Source: DASZUK01 sp963745595 (GTDB lineage: Bacteria; Actinomycetota; Acidimicrobiia; Acidimicrobiales; RAAP-2). From it: a stretch of DNA of 64,000 bases. Positions 54,990 through 63,566 of the stretch are shown here, piece by piece. Numbering within the stretch: the first letter of the stretch is position 1; each line of letters starts with the position of its first letter. The position numbers and the translations under genes are program-made. The DNA lies in the NCBI GenBank assembly GCA_963745595.1, contig CAVUYB010000005.1, positions 124,001 through 188,000 on the forward strand, in the 5' to 3' direction. The notes beneath the pieces are model-generated. The model searched no databases. It was not told the DNA's origin and worked only from the letters and a program-made list of their open reading frames with translations.

Positions 54990-56228
54990 TCACGAGGTCG
55001 CCGGCTCCGGTCGGGGTTCCTTGGGCAGCCCGAGGACCCGCTCGCCGACGATGTTGCGCTGGATCTGGGCGGTGCCGCCCCAGATCGTCTCGGACCGAGA
55101 GAAGAAGAACGATGCCTGGAGGTCGTCGACCGGGTAGTCGGTCCGGCCGCGACGCATGCCCGGCAGCACCTCCACGCCGTCGGCGTCACCGCGGAGGATC
55201 TGCGCGTCGGGACCGAGGATGTCCATGGCCAGGTCCATGGTCTGCTGGTGCGTCTCCGACCAGAACATCTTGTGGCCGGCGGCGAGGGCGGCCGCGTGGT
55301 GGGTACCGTGGAGGGCGTCGGTCAGCGTGCGGTAGCCGTTGATCTCCAAGATCTTTATGGCCGACCACGCCCGAGCCAGCCCCTGACGGACGAGCGGATC
55401 CTGGTCCCGACCACGCCGGCGAGCCTCCTCGATGATCACGTCGAGCTCGCGGGCGAAGCGGCGGTGGCCGGTCGTCGCGGACGAGCCGCGCTCGAAACCG
55501 AGGGTCGTCATCGCCACCTTCCACCCGTTGTTCACCCCGCCGACGACGTTGTCCTTCGGGCAGCGGGCGTTGGTGAAGAACACCTCGTTGAAGTCGGCCG
55601 AGCCGTCGACCTGCTGGATGGGGCGGACCTCGATGCCGTCCTGGCGCATGGGCACGAGCAGGTACGAGATGCCGGCGTGCCGCGGCGCGTCCGGGTCGGT
55701 CCGGGCGAGCAGGAAGATGTAGTCCGCGAACTGGGCTTGGGTCGTCCAGACCTTCTGGCCGTTGACGACCCACTCATCGCCGTCGAGCTCGGCCCGGGTC
55801 GCCAGCGACGCCAGGTCGCTCCCGGCGTCCGGCTCGGAGAACCCCTGGCACCAGGTGATCGTCCCCTTCAAGATGCCGGGGATGAACTGCTGCTTCTGCT
55901 CCTCGGTGCCCCACTGGAGGATCGTCGGCCCGACGAGCGTGTCGCCGAAGAAGTCGGCCCGCAGCGGCGCCTGGGCGCGGGCGAACTCCTCGTTGAGGAC
56001 GACCTGCTGGAGCAGCGTCAGGCCCTTGCCGCCGTACTCGGTCGGCCAGCTGGCGCAGATCCAGCCGCCGGCCCGCAGCTTGCCGACCCACTGCTCGTTG
56101 AACGCCGGCCGCTCGTCCTTGCCCATCGAGAACGCCGGCGTTCCCCAGCCGGCCGGCAGGTTGTCCTCCAGCCAGCCGCGGATCTCCTGGCGGAACGCCT
56201 CGGCCTCCGGCGGGTACGAGAGATCCAT
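54990..56228 (-). CDS. Acyl-CoA dehydrogenase
   Basis: FAD-dependent alpha-beta dehydrogenation of an acyl-CoA, 412 residues. Motifs: CQGFSEPDAGSDLASLATRAELDGDEWVVNGQKVWTTQAQFADYIFLLARTD (FAD/substrate blocks) and SETIWGGTAQIQRNIVGERVLGLP at the end. Its size and style match FadE enzymes of steroid or branched-acid oxidation. TAGCCT ends 7 nt before ATG 56228, suggesting a leaderless message. It ends 3 bp from the convergent MFS gene. Confidence 0.92.
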   Translation of the reverse strand: MDLSYPPEAEAFRQEIRGWLEDNLPAGWGTPAFSMGKDERPAFNEQWVGKLRAGGWICASWPTEYGGKGLTLLQQVVLNEEFARAQAPLRADFFGDTLVGPTILQWGTEEQKQQFIPGILKGTITWCQGFSEPDAGSDLASLATRAELDGDEWVVNGQKVWTTQAQFADYIFLLARTDPDAPRHAGISYLLVPMRQDGIEVRPIQQVDGSADFNEVFFTNARCPKDNVVGGVNNGWKVAMTTLGFERGSSATTGHRRFARELDVIIEEARRRGRDQDPLVRQGLARAWSAIKILEINGYRTLTDALHGTHHAAALAAGHKMFWSETHQQTMDLAMDILGPDAQILRGDADGVEVLPGMRRGRTDYPVDDLQASFFFSRSETIWGGTAQIQRNIVGERVLGLPKEPRPEPATS

Positions 56229-56307
56229 GGATCGGAGGCTACCGGCCGGTCTCGGCCGCCGGTCCGGCAGCGATCCGGCGCCCAAAGGGCGAGTGCCGGG
56301 CACCGGG

Positions 56308-56313
56308 TACACT
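56308..56313 (+). promoter_or_regulatory. Candidate -10 of the Mg2+ operon
   Basis: TACACT at 56308-56313 would start a transcript with a leader of nearly 300 nt that carries a small ORF and hairpins. No convincing -35 is seen, as in many GC-rich promoters. Confidence 0.4.
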
Positions 56314-56373
56314 GCGGGCCAGGACCAGTACCGGAGTGCCCGCAGAGGGCTGAACGGCGAGGAGGTGAGGCCG

Positions 56374-56454
56374 ATGACCAGGGGCGAACCCCCCAGTAGA
56401 CCCGGCGGCCCGCCGCACCACCCGTCCCGGCGGTCCTTCGTCGCGCCCCGCTAG
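56374..56454 (+). CDS. Proline/arginine-rich leader peptide (26 residues)
   Basis: ATG 56374 follows GAGGAGGTG by 6 nt, one of the best ribosome sites in the window. The product starts MTRGEPPSRPGG and continues PPHHPSRRSFVAPR: eight prolines and five arginines in 26 residues. It lies upstream of a probable Mg2+ transport operon. Proline-rich leader peptides upstream of Mg2+ transporters (MgtL of Salmonella mgtA) are known attenuation devices. Function here is inferred from position and composition. Confidence 0.6.
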   Translation: MTRGEPPSRPGGPPHHPSRRSFVAPR

Positions 56455-56500
56455 TCGGCGTCTCCTTCGTCGTCGAGCGGCGCCCTGCACGGACCGGCCA

Positions 56501-56536
56501 CGGGCGACGTGCGCCCGGCCGGTCGGCTGACCGGCC
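56501..56536 (+). other. Two adjacent leader hairpins
   Basis: CGGGCG-ACGTG-CGCCCG (56501-56517) abuts GGCCGGTC-GGCT-GACCGGCC (56517-56536). They lie between the leader ORF and the MgtE_N gene and are placed where attenuation would act. Confidence 0.5.
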
Positions 56537-56604
56537 GCCCCGTCCGACGACCGAGCTGACCGCGCCCGGTCGGTGCCGACCTGTTGCTGCGATCGGAGAC
56601 CCCG

Positions 56605-58041
56605 ATGGCCCACTTCTTCCTGACCCGACCGATCCGTCCGGCCCGTTCCGCCGGCGACGTCCCGGCGCGCCCCGAGGACGTCCGCCGATCCGGCGGGCGC
56701 GTCCTCCACGCCCCCCGCCGCCGACCGGGCGCCCGCCGGCACCGGACCGAACGCATCCTGGCCACCGCCGCGGTCCGCCAGGCCATCGTCTCGGTGGCCG
56801 GCCTCGTCGGCCGGCCGGTGCGCAACCAGGCCGGCGACGAGATCGGCTCGCTCGTCGACGTCGTCGCCCGCTGGTCGGACGGCCAGACGTACCCGCCGGT
56901 GACCGGGCTCGTCGTCCGGGTCGGCCGCCGGTTGGCGTTCGTCGACGCGTCGGCGATCGAGCAGGTCGAGCACGCCCAGGTCGTCCTGCGCTCGGCCCGG
57001 CTCGACCTGCGGGACTTCGCCCGCCGGGCCGGCGAGGTCATGCTGGGCCGGGACGTGCTCGACCACCAGCTCGTCGACATCGACGGCAAGCAGGTCATCC
57101 GGGCCGCCGACCTCTACCTGGCGCCGGTGCTCGGCCGGGTGCGGCTGGTCGGCGTCGACGTCAGCCCGTCGACGCTGCTGCGGCGGCTGGGGCCGCGGCG
57201 CTGGCGGATGCGGCCGACGCCGGACCGGGTGATCGACTGGGCGGCCATCCAGCCGTTCGGCGAGGCGACCAGCGACGGTGTCGAGGTCCGGTTGCGGACG
57301 TCCCACGACGGGCTGCACCGCCTCCGCCCGGGCGAGCTGGCCGACCTGCTCGAGAACCTGCGGCGGCCCGAGCGCCAGGAGCTGCTGGCCGCCCTGTCGC
57401 CGGACGAGGCCGCGGACGCCCTCGAGGAGATGGAGGCCGAAGACCTGACGTCACTGTTGCGCGAGGCCGAGCCGGCCAAGGCGGCCGAGCTGCTGGCGTC
57501 GATGGAGCCGGACGAGGCGGTCGACGCCCTGCGGGACCTCAACGAGGAGGAGCGGACGGCCCTGCTCGGCCGGATGCCGGTGGTGTCGGCAGCCCGGCTG
57601 GTCGAGCTCTTGGGCTACCCGGAGAACGAGGCCGGCGGGTTCATGACCACCACCCTGGTCACCGCCCGTACCGAGGACAGCGCCGCCGACGTGGCCGACC
57701 GGCTGGCCGAGGCGCGGGTCCACGACGTCGACATCGACGCGGTGGCCGTCGTGGACGGGGACGGCCGGCTCGTCGGCGACCTGCCGCTGCTCGATCTGCT
57801 GCTCGCCCTGCGGAGCGAGCCCGACGTGCAGACCGGCGACCTCCTGGACGACGAGGACCCGGTGACGGTCGGTCCCGAGGAGCGGGCCACCGAGGTGGCC
57901 CAGCGGCTGATCCACTCCCGCCGACTGTCCCTGCTGGTCGTCAAGGACGACCGGCCGATCGGCCGGATCCTGGCCGATGACGTGCTCGACGCGCTGGTCT
58001 CGACCAAGGGCCGGTTCCACTTCCCGCAACTCTTCGACTGA
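56605..58041 (+). CDS. PRC-barrel/MgtE_N/CBS cytosolic protein (magnesium sensor-like)
   Basis: 478 residues, with no membrane helices. Two PRC-barrel-like segments (LVGRPVRNQAGDEIGSLVDVVA, VMLGRDVLDHQLVDIDGKQVI) are followed by MgtE_N superhelical repeats (LRPGELADLLENLRRPERQELLAALSPDEAADALEEME) and two CBS domains (FMTTTLVTARTEDSAADVA, EDPVTVGPEERATEVA). In MgtE these cytosolic domains sense Mg2+; here the channel part is absent. The arginine-rich first 55 residues make the start uncertain. It ends 3 bp before the Nramp-like gene. Confidence 0.82.
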   Translation: MAHFFLTRPIRPARSAGDVPARPEDVRRSGGRVLHAPRRRPGARRHRTERILATAAVRQAIVSVAGLVGRPVRNQAGDEIGSLVDVVARWSDGQTYPPVTGLVVRVGRRLAFVDASAIEQVEHAQVVLRSARLDLRDFARRAGEVMLGRDVLDHQLVDIDGKQVIRAADLYLAPVLGRVRLVGVDVSPSTLLRRLGPRRWRMRPTPDRVIDWAAIQPFGEATSDGVEVRLRTSHDGLHRLRPGELADLLENLRRPERQELLAALSPDEAADALEEMEAEDLTSLLREAEPAKAAELLASMEPDEAVDALRDLNEEERTALLGRMPVVSAARLVELLGYPENEAGGFMTTTLVTARTEDSAADVADRLAEARVHDVDIDAVAVVDGDGRLVGDLPLLDLLLALRSEPDVQTGDLLDDEDPVTVGPEERATEVAQRLIHSRRLSLLVVKDDRPIGRILADDVLDALVSTKGRFHFPQLFD

Positions 58042-58044
58042 GGC

Positions 58045-59337
58045 ATGTCCGAGACGACGCCGCCCGTCCCGACCGGGTCGCCGCCATTGGCGGCGACACC
58101 GACGAAGCGCCGTCGACGGTTCCTCCTCTACCTGGCCGCGGCCGGCCCGGGACTGATCGCCGCCGCCGCCGGGAACGACGCCGGCGGCGTCGCGACGTAC
58201 TCGTCGGCCGGCTCCGAGTTCGGCTACCGCACCCTCTTCCTGATGGTGCTGATCGCCATCGCCTACGTGATCGTCCAGGAGATGGTCGCCCGATTGTCGG
58301 TGCACACCGGCAAGGGCCTGGCCGCGCTCATCCGCGAGCAGTTCCCGCTGCGGATGACCGCTTTCGCCATCGCCGCCTTCGCCATCGCCAACATCGGTCT
58401 CGTCGTCACCGAGTTCGCCGGCATCGCCACCGCGTTCAGCCTCTTCGGCGTCTCCCGGTACCTGTGCGTCCCGATCGCCGCCGTCGCTATCTGGGCGCTC
58501 GTGCTCTTCGGCTCGTACCGCTACGCCGAGCGGATCTTCATCCTGATGACGCTGGTCTTCGTGACCTACCCGATCGCCGCTGTCCTCGGCCATCCGGACT
58601 GGTCCAAGGTGGCCAGCCAGGCCCTGTGGCCCCACTTCATCGCGTCCAAGGCCTTCCTGTTGCTGGGGGTGGCCCTCATCGGGACCACGATCACCCCGTA
58701 CATCCAGCTCTACGAGGCCGGCGCCGTCGTCGACAAGGGCATCGGGCCCGAGGACTTCAAGTACGAGCGGGTCGACGCCATCGGCGGCGCGTTGCTGGCG
58801 TCGTTCGTGTCGATCTCCATCATCGTGGCCACCGCCGCCGTGCTGGGCGGGACCGGGCCGCTCAACTCCGCCGCCGAGGCCGCCCACGCCCTCGAGCCCG
58901 TCGCCGGGTCGGCGGCCCAGTGGCTGTTCGGCCTCGGCCTGCTCGGCGCGTCCGCCCTGGCCGCGGCGGTCGTCCCGCTCTCGACGTCCTACGCAGTGGC
59001 CGAGGCCGTCGGCGCGGAGCGGTCGGTGTCGAGCAGCTTCCGCCAGGCCCCGCTCTTCCTCGGCCTCTTCACGGCCCAGATCGTCGTCGGCGCGGCCGTC
59101 GTTCTCGTTCCCGGCAACCTGATCCACCTGATCGTCAACACCCAGGTGCTCGAGGGCGTCATCACCCCGATCACGCTGGTGTTCATCCTCGTCCTGGCCA
59201 ACCGTCGGAGCCTGCTCGGCAAGGCCGCCAACGGCCCGGTGGCCCGGTGGCTCGGCGGGGCCTTCGTGGTGGCGGTGGCGGCGGTGGCGTCGGTCTTCGT
59301 CGCTCTCACCGTCCTCGGTTGGTTCGGGGTCGGGTAA
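58045..59337 (+). CDS. Nramp-related divalent metal transporter (Mg2+-type motif)
   Basis: 430 residues, about eleven helices. The canonical TM1 motif DPGN reads DAGG (Asp45 kept, Asn to Gly). TM6 MPH reads TPY (Thr217-Pro218-Tyr219), so the metal-selecting Met and the His are both lost. Loss of that Met is what separates Nramp-related Mg2+ transporters from Mn/Fe transporters. With the MgtE_N/CBS partner 3 bp upstream, Mg2+ uptake is the likely role; this is inference. Confidence 0.87.
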   Translation: MSETTPPVPTGSPPLAATPTKRRRRFLLYLAAAGPGLIAAAAGNDAGGVATYSSAGSEFGYRTLFLMVLIAIAYVIVQEMVARLSVHTGKGLAALIREQFPLRMTAFAIAAFAIANIGLVVTEFAGIATAFSLFGVSRYLCVPIAAVAIWALVLFGSYRYAERIFILMTLVFVTYPIAAVLGHPDWSKVASQALWPHFIASKAFLLLGVALIGTTITPYIQLYEAGAVVDKGIGPEDFKYERVDAIGGALLASFVSISIIVATAAVLGGTGPLNSAAEAAHALEPVAGSAAQWLFGLGLLGASALAAAVVPLSTSYAVAEAVGAERSVSSSFRQAPLFLGLFTAQIVVGAAVVLVPGNLIHLIVNTQVLEGVITPITLVFILVLANRRSLLGKAANGPVARWLGGAFVVAVAAVASVFVALTVLGWFGVG

Positions 59338-59407
59338 AGCGTGTTTGCACGGACCGTGCGGGTCGGGGGAGGCTGTCGGGTCATGACGGCAGGGGTCGGT
59401 TCGCCGC

Positions 59408-60793
59408 GTGGTTAAGACGCCGCGTCAGAAGTGGCGACAGATGAAGGAATCGTGGGAGCGGTCGACCCACGTCGTCGTCCCCCCGGCCGTCCCCGCGGCC
59501 CCACCGGCGCCCGGCGGACTGCGGGTGGCGTTCCTGCTCTATCGCGGCAACCCGCGCTGCGGCGGCCAGGGCGTCTACACCCGGCACCTCACCCGGGAGC
59601 TCGTCGCCCTCGGCCACTCCGTCGAGGTCTTCGCCGGACCGCCGTGGCCGGAGCTCGACCCCGGCGTCGGCTTCACGCCGGTGCCCGGGCTCGACCTCTA
59701 CCGGGACCCGGACCCGTTCCGCGTCCCGCACCCCCGCGAGTTCCACGATCTGGCCGACGCGGCCGAGTTCGGCGTGATGTGCACCGCCGGCTTCGGCGAG
59801 CCGTGGGCCTACTCGATCCGGGCCCGCCGGCTGCTGGCCGAGCGCCGGGGTGACTTCGACCTCGTCCACGACAACCAGTGCCTCGGCTCGGGCATGCTCG
59901 GCATGATTGCCGACGGCTGGCCGCTCCTGACGACGCTCCACCATCCGATCACCGTCGACCGCCAGCTCGCGCTCAGCCACACGGCGAACCCATGGCAGCG
60001 CGTCACCACCCGCCGGTGGTTCGGGTTCCTGCGCATGCAGGTCCGCGTCGCCCGGCAGTTGCCGGCCATCCTCACCGTCTCGGCGTCGTCGCGGACCGAC
60101 ATCGCCGCGCAGATGGGCGTGGCATCCGATCGGATGACGGTCGTCCCGGTCGGCGTCGACCACACCGTCTTCCGGCCGATCGACGGCGTCCATCCGATCC
60201 CCGGCCGGCTCATGGTGACCTCGTCCAGCGACGTGCCGATGAAGGGGTTGGTGCCGCTGCTCGAGGCCGTCGCCAAGCTGCGGACGGAGCGTCCGGTCGA
60301 GCTCGTCGTCATCGGCCGGCCCCGGCCGGGTGGCCGGGTCGACCAGGCCATCGAACGCCTCGGGCTACGCGACGTCGTGCGCTGCGTCAGCGGCATCAGC
60401 GACGACGAGCTGGCCCGGAACTACGGCGAGGCCGAGGTGGCCGTCGTGCCGTCCCTCTACGAGGGCTTTTCGCTGCCGGCCGTCGAGGCGATGGCCTGCG
60501 GCGTGCCGCTCGTCGCCACCACCGGCGGCGCGCTGCCCGAGGTCGCGGGCAACGACGGCGAGACGGCCCTGCTCGTCCCCCCGAACGATCCCGGCGCCCT
60601 GGCGGCGGCGATCGGCCGATTGCTCGACGACGCCTCGCTGCGCCAGCGGCTCGGCCAGGCCGGTCGGGAGCGGGTCCTCCACCGGTTCACGTGGCAGGTC
60701 ACCGCCAACGGAACGGCAGAGTGCTACGAGGCGTTGCTGGGCCATACGACAGAGGGGCCGAGGGGCCCGGAGGGAGCGAGGGAACGGTGTTGA
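59408..60793 (+). CDS. Family-4 glycosyltransferase
   Basis: 461 residues, GT-B fold. The N-terminal domain starts LRVAFLLYRGNPRCGGQGVYTRHLTRELVALGHSVEVFAG; the C-terminal nucleotide-sugar domain has VPVGVDHTVFRP, VVPSLYEGFSLPAVEAMACGVPLVATTGGALPEVAG (the E-x7-E block). It resembles glycosyltransferases of actinobacterial glycolipid or methylglucose polysaccharide loci. It overlaps the methyltransferase start by 7 nt and heads a three-gene operon. Confidence 0.9.
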   Translation: MVKTPRQKWRQMKESWERSTHVVVPPAVPAAPPAPGGLRVAFLLYRGNPRCGGQGVYTRHLTRELVALGHSVEVFAGPPWPELDPGVGFTPVPGLDLYRDPDPFRVPHPREFHDLADAAEFGVMCTAGFGEPWAYSIRARRLLAERRGDFDLVHDNQCLGSGMLGMIADGWPLLTTLHHPITVDRQLALSHTANPWQRVTTRRWFGFLRMQVRVARQLPAILTVSASSRTDIAAQMGVASDRMTVVPVGVDHTVFRPIDGVHPIPGRLMVTSSSDVPMKGLVPLLEAVAKLRTERPVELVVIGRPRPGGRVDQAIERLGLRDVVRCVSGISDDELARNYGEAEVAVVPSLYEGFSLPAVEAMACGVPLVATTGGALPEVAGNDGETALLVPPNDPGALAAAIGRLLDDASLRQRLGQAGRERVLHRFTWQVTANGTAECYEALLGHTTEGPRGPEGARERC

Positions 60794-61545
60794 CCGTCGA
60801 CTACGACCGGCTAGGTGTACGAGCCGGCGACCGTGTGCTCGATCTGGGTTGCGGGTTCGGCCGCCATGCCTTCGAGGCGGCCCGCCGGGGGGCGGCCGTG
60901 GTCGCCCTCGACGCCGGCGCCGACGAGGTCGCCGGTGTCCGGGACACGTTCGGGGCCATGCTCGACGCCGGCGAGCTCTCGCCGGGCACGCCGGCCGGCG
61001 CGGTGCAGGGCGACGCCCTCCACCTGCCGTTCGCCTCCGGGACGTTCGACCGGGTCATCGCCTCCGAGGTGCTCGAGCACATCCCCGACGACCGGGCCGC
61101 CATGGCCGAGCTGGCCCGCGTCCTCCGACCGGGCGGGACGATGGCCGTCACCGTGCCGCGCTACGGGCCGGAGGCGGTGAACTGGGTCCTGTCCGAGGAG
61201 TACCACGACGTGCCCGGCGGCCACGTCCGCATCTACCGCCGTTCGACCCTGCGGGCCCGGCTCAGCGCCACCGGGCTGGTGCCCGTCGGCAGCCACCACG
61301 CCCACGGCCTGCACGCGCCGTACTGGTGGCTCCGGTGCCTCGTCGGCCCGAAGAACGACGCCAACCCGGCCGTGGCCGCCTACCACAAGGTGCTCGTCTG
61401 GGACATCGTGAAAGCGCCGAAGGCGACCAGGCTGGCCGACCGGGCGCTCAGTCCGCTGATCGGCAAGAGCCTCGTGCAATACCTCCGCAAGCCCGACGCC
61501 GCGGTGCCCACGACGGCGGATGAGGCGGCGGCGGTGGCCGCGTGA
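60787..61545 (+). CDS. SAM-dependent methyltransferase
   Basis: 252 residues of class I fold: motif I RVLDLGCGFGRHAFEAA, motif II AVVALDAGADEV, the acidic loop QGDALHLPFASGTFDRVIASEVLEHIPDD and RVLRPGGTMAVTVP. The C-terminal part (HAHGLHAPYWWLRCLVGPKND) is extended and could bind a lipid or sugar acceptor. It starts at GTG 60787 inside the GT4 gene and overlaps the next gene by 4 bp. Methylation of a glycan made by the GT4 is plausible. Confidence 0.88.
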   Translation: MLTVDYDRLGVRAGDRVLDLGCGFGRHAFEAARRGAAVVALDAGADEVAGVRDTFGAMLDAGELSPGTPAGAVQGDALHLPFASGTFDRVIASEVLEHIPDDRAAMAELARVLRPGGTMAVTVPRYGPEAVNWVLSEEYHDVPGGHVRIYRRSTLRARLSATGLVPVGSHHAHGLHAPYWWLRCLVGPKNDANPAVAAYHKVLVWDIVKAPKATRLADRALSPLIGKSLVQYLRKPDAAVPTTADEAAAVAA

Positions 61546-62690
61546 GCGCCGATCCGGTCGAGGCCCCGCCGACTGGCCCGGGGCCACAGACCGCAGCCGT
61601 ACCGGTGACCATCCCCGAGGTGCCCGGCATCCTCAGCGCGGCCGACGTCCTCGCCACCGCCCGGTCGATCGCCGACGTGCAGCGGCCGGACGGAATGATC
61701 CCGTGGTTCGTGGGCGGGCACTGCGATCCGTGGAACCACGTCGAGGCGGCGATGGCACTGTCGGTGTGCGGCCTACACGACGAGGCCGAGCGGGCCTACC
61801 GGTGGCTGGCCGACCGCCAGCTGGCCGACGGCAGCTGGTTCAACTACTACCTCGTCGAAGGGGTGAAGGACCCGCGGCTCGACACCAACGTCTGCGCGTA
61901 CCTGGCCGCCGGGCTGTGGCACCACCACCTCGTCACCGGCGAGGACGACCTCCTCCGCCGGCTGTGGCCGGCGATGGAGCGGGGCCTCGACTTCGTCCTG
62001 CGCTGGCAGCAGCCGGACGGCTCGGTCCGCTGGTCGCTCGACGGTGCCGGCCGGGCCGAGGGCTACGCGCTGTTGACCGGGTCGTCGTCGATCTACCACA
62101 GCCTGCGCTGCGGGGTCGCGGCGGCCGAGCGGCTCGGCAAGGACCGGCCCGACTGGGAGCTCGCGGCCGGCCGGCTCGGCCATGCCGTCGCGCACCATCC
62201 CGGCGCGTTCGCCCCGAAGGACGAGTTCGCGATGGACTGGTACTACCCGATGCTCTCCGGCGCCGTCGAAGGCGAACCCGGACGACGTCGCATGGCCGAG
62301 CGGTGGGACCGGTTCGTCATGCCCGGCCTCGGCGTCCGGTGCGTCTCGACCAACGACTGGGTGACCGCGGCCGAGACGGCCGAGTGCGTGCTCGCCCTCG
62401 ACGCCGTCGGTCTCGACGACGACGCCCGCCGGCTCCTCGCCGACGTCCAGGGGTTGCGGCTGCCGGACGGCTCGTACTGGACCGGCATGGTCTACCCCGA
62501 CGAGGTCTCGTTCCCCGGCGGCGAGCGGACGACCTACACCGCGGCCGCCATGGTGCTCGCCGCGGACGCCCTCTCGGGCACGTCGCCGGCCGCCGGGCTG
62601 TTCCGCGGCGAGTGCCTCCCGGCCGGGCTCGACCTGGCCGAGCCCCACTGCATCGGCGACGCCGCCGATGGCTGCACCGCCAGCCGCTGA
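61542..62690 (+). CDS. Alpha/alpha-barrel protein, prenyltransferase/cyclase-like
   Basis: 382 residues with repeated QxDGSW-like motifs (QRPDGMIPWF, RQLADGSWFNYY, QQPDGSVRW, RLPDGSYWTGM), the pattern of terpene-cyclase and prenyltransferase-type toroids. It has no DxDD or DxD cyclase motif that I can see, so a glycan-related (GH-like) barrel role is equally possible. It is translationally coupled (ATGA/GTGA style) to the methyltransferase. The C-terminal PHCIGDAADGC contains two cysteines. Confidence 0.78.
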   Translation: MSADPVEAPPTGPGPQTAAVPVTIPEVPGILSAADVLATARSIADVQRPDGMIPWFVGGHCDPWNHVEAAMALSVCGLHDEAERAYRWLADRQLADGSWFNYYLVEGVKDPRLDTNVCAYLAAGLWHHHLVTGEDDLLRRLWPAMERGLDFVLRWQQPDGSVRWSLDGAGRAEGYALLTGSSSIYHSLRCGVAAAERLGKDRPDWELAAGRLGHAVAHHPGAFAPKDEFAMDWYYPMLSGAVEGEPGRRRMAERWDRFVMPGLGVRCVSTNDWVTAAETAECVLALDAVGLDDDARRLLADVQGLRLPDGSYWTGMVYPDEVSFPGGERTTYTAAAMVLAADALSGTSPAAGLFRGECLPAGLDLAEPHCIGDAADGCTASR

Positions 62691-62754
62691 CCGACCCCGC
62701 CGCGGCCGAGCCGACGTCGCCCGTCGGCATCCGCCTCCCGTTGGCGTTCGTTCT

Positions 62755-62813
62755 GTTTCGCCGTTTGCAGAATCGCCGTCCTCTCGGGTGGAGCTTTCGG
62801 CAAACGGCGAAAC
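62755..62813. repeat. 14-bp perfect inverted repeat with 31-bp spacer
   Basis: GTTTCGCCGTTTGC (62755-62768) and GCAAACGGCGAAAC (62800-62813); outer TTCT and AGAA also pair with a small bulge. It is locally AT-richer than its surroundings and lies between the barrel-enzyme gene and the antitoxin. Confidence 0.7.
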
Positions 62814-62888
62814 AAAAGAACTATGCCTCGGAGCCATGCCGCGGCCTTGTTCCGACCGGGCGCCGGCGGCCAGCGTCGACATCGGTAC

Positions 62889-62905
62889 TACACTTGACGT
62901 ACATG
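62889..62905 (+). promoter_or_regulatory. Leaderless promoter -10 of the VapB-type gene
   Basis: TACACT (62889-62894) is followed by 8 nt and ATG 62903. Short GTAC words at 62885 and 62899 flank it and could be operator half-sites. Confidence 0.45.
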
Positions 62906-63166
62906 GAAACGATCGGCGTTCGGGAGCTCCAGCAACACGCCTCGGCAGCCCTCCGACGGGTGGCGCGGGGGGAGACGATCGGCGTCACCGAACGTGGGCG
63001 CCTGGTGGCGGTCCTCACTGCTCCTTCAGCGGCCACCGGTGCCGCCGCTCTGGTCGCCTCGGGTCGGGTGCTCCCAGCCCGCCGAGCCGCTGCCGACCTC
63101 CCGCCCCCGGCGACCGCGAGTCGAAGCGTCGCGGAGGTGCTCGACGAGCTGCGTGGCGATCGTTGA
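62903..63166 (+). CDS. Phd/VapB-type antitoxin
   Basis: 87 residues. The N terminus ETIGVRELQQHASAALRRVARGETIGVTERGRLVAVLTAP is a Phd/YefM-type DNA-binding dimerisation domain. The C-terminal SVAEVLDELRGDR is the short toxin-binding segment typical of VapB partners. It starts from a probable leaderless message and precedes the PIN toxin by 13 bp. Confidence 0.88.
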   Translation: METIGVRELQQHASAALRRVARGETIGVTERGRLVAVLTAPSAATGAAALVASGRVLPARRAAADLPPPATASRSVAEVLDELRGDR

Positions 63167-63179
63167 GCGAACTGCCAAA

Positions 63180-63566
63180 GTGACCTGGTACCTCGATACG
63201 TCTGCTTTTCTCAAGTTGATCACGACCGAGGTCGAATCAACCGCCATGCGGGACTGGTTCGTTGCCCATGACTCGGTGTGGTCGTCCCAGCTGCTGCAGA
63301 CCGAGGCCTGGCGAGCGGCGGGGCGGTTGGGCATCCCTACGGACGTGGTCGACGATGCACTGGCGTCGGTGACGACGGTGCTACCGAGCGCTACCACCTA
63401 CTACGTAGCCGGTCGGCTGCCGCCGCCCTCCCTGCGATCGCTCGACGCGCTCCACCTGGCGGCGGCCATGGAGCTCGGCGACGACCTGGCGGGGCTCGTC
63501 ACCTACGACGAACGGATGGCGACCGCCGCCCGTGACCGGTCGATCGACGTCGTTACGCCGGCGTGA
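63180..63566 (+). CDS. VapC-type PIN-domain ribonuclease toxin
   Basis: 128 residues with all four PIN acidic residues: Asp6 (YLDTSAF), Glu42 (QTEAWRA), Asp89 (SLDALHL) and Asp110 (VTYDERM). VapC toxins cleave tRNA or rRNA when freed from VapB. GTG 63180 is chosen because it starts the domain exactly. Its stop overlaps the stop of the convergent methyltransferase within a palindrome. Confidence 0.9.
   Translation: MTWYLDTSAFLKLITTEVESTAMRDWFVAHDSVWSSQLLQTEAWRAAGRLGIPTDVVDDALASVTTVLPSATTYYVAGRLPPPSLRSLDALHLAAAMELGDDLAGLVTYDERMATAARDRSIDVVTPA

Noticed and set aside
57451..59127. Long reverse frame opposite the MgtE_N and Nramp-like genes
   Set aside because: Gly/Asp/Glu-rich antisense shadow; both forward genes carry diagnostic motifs.
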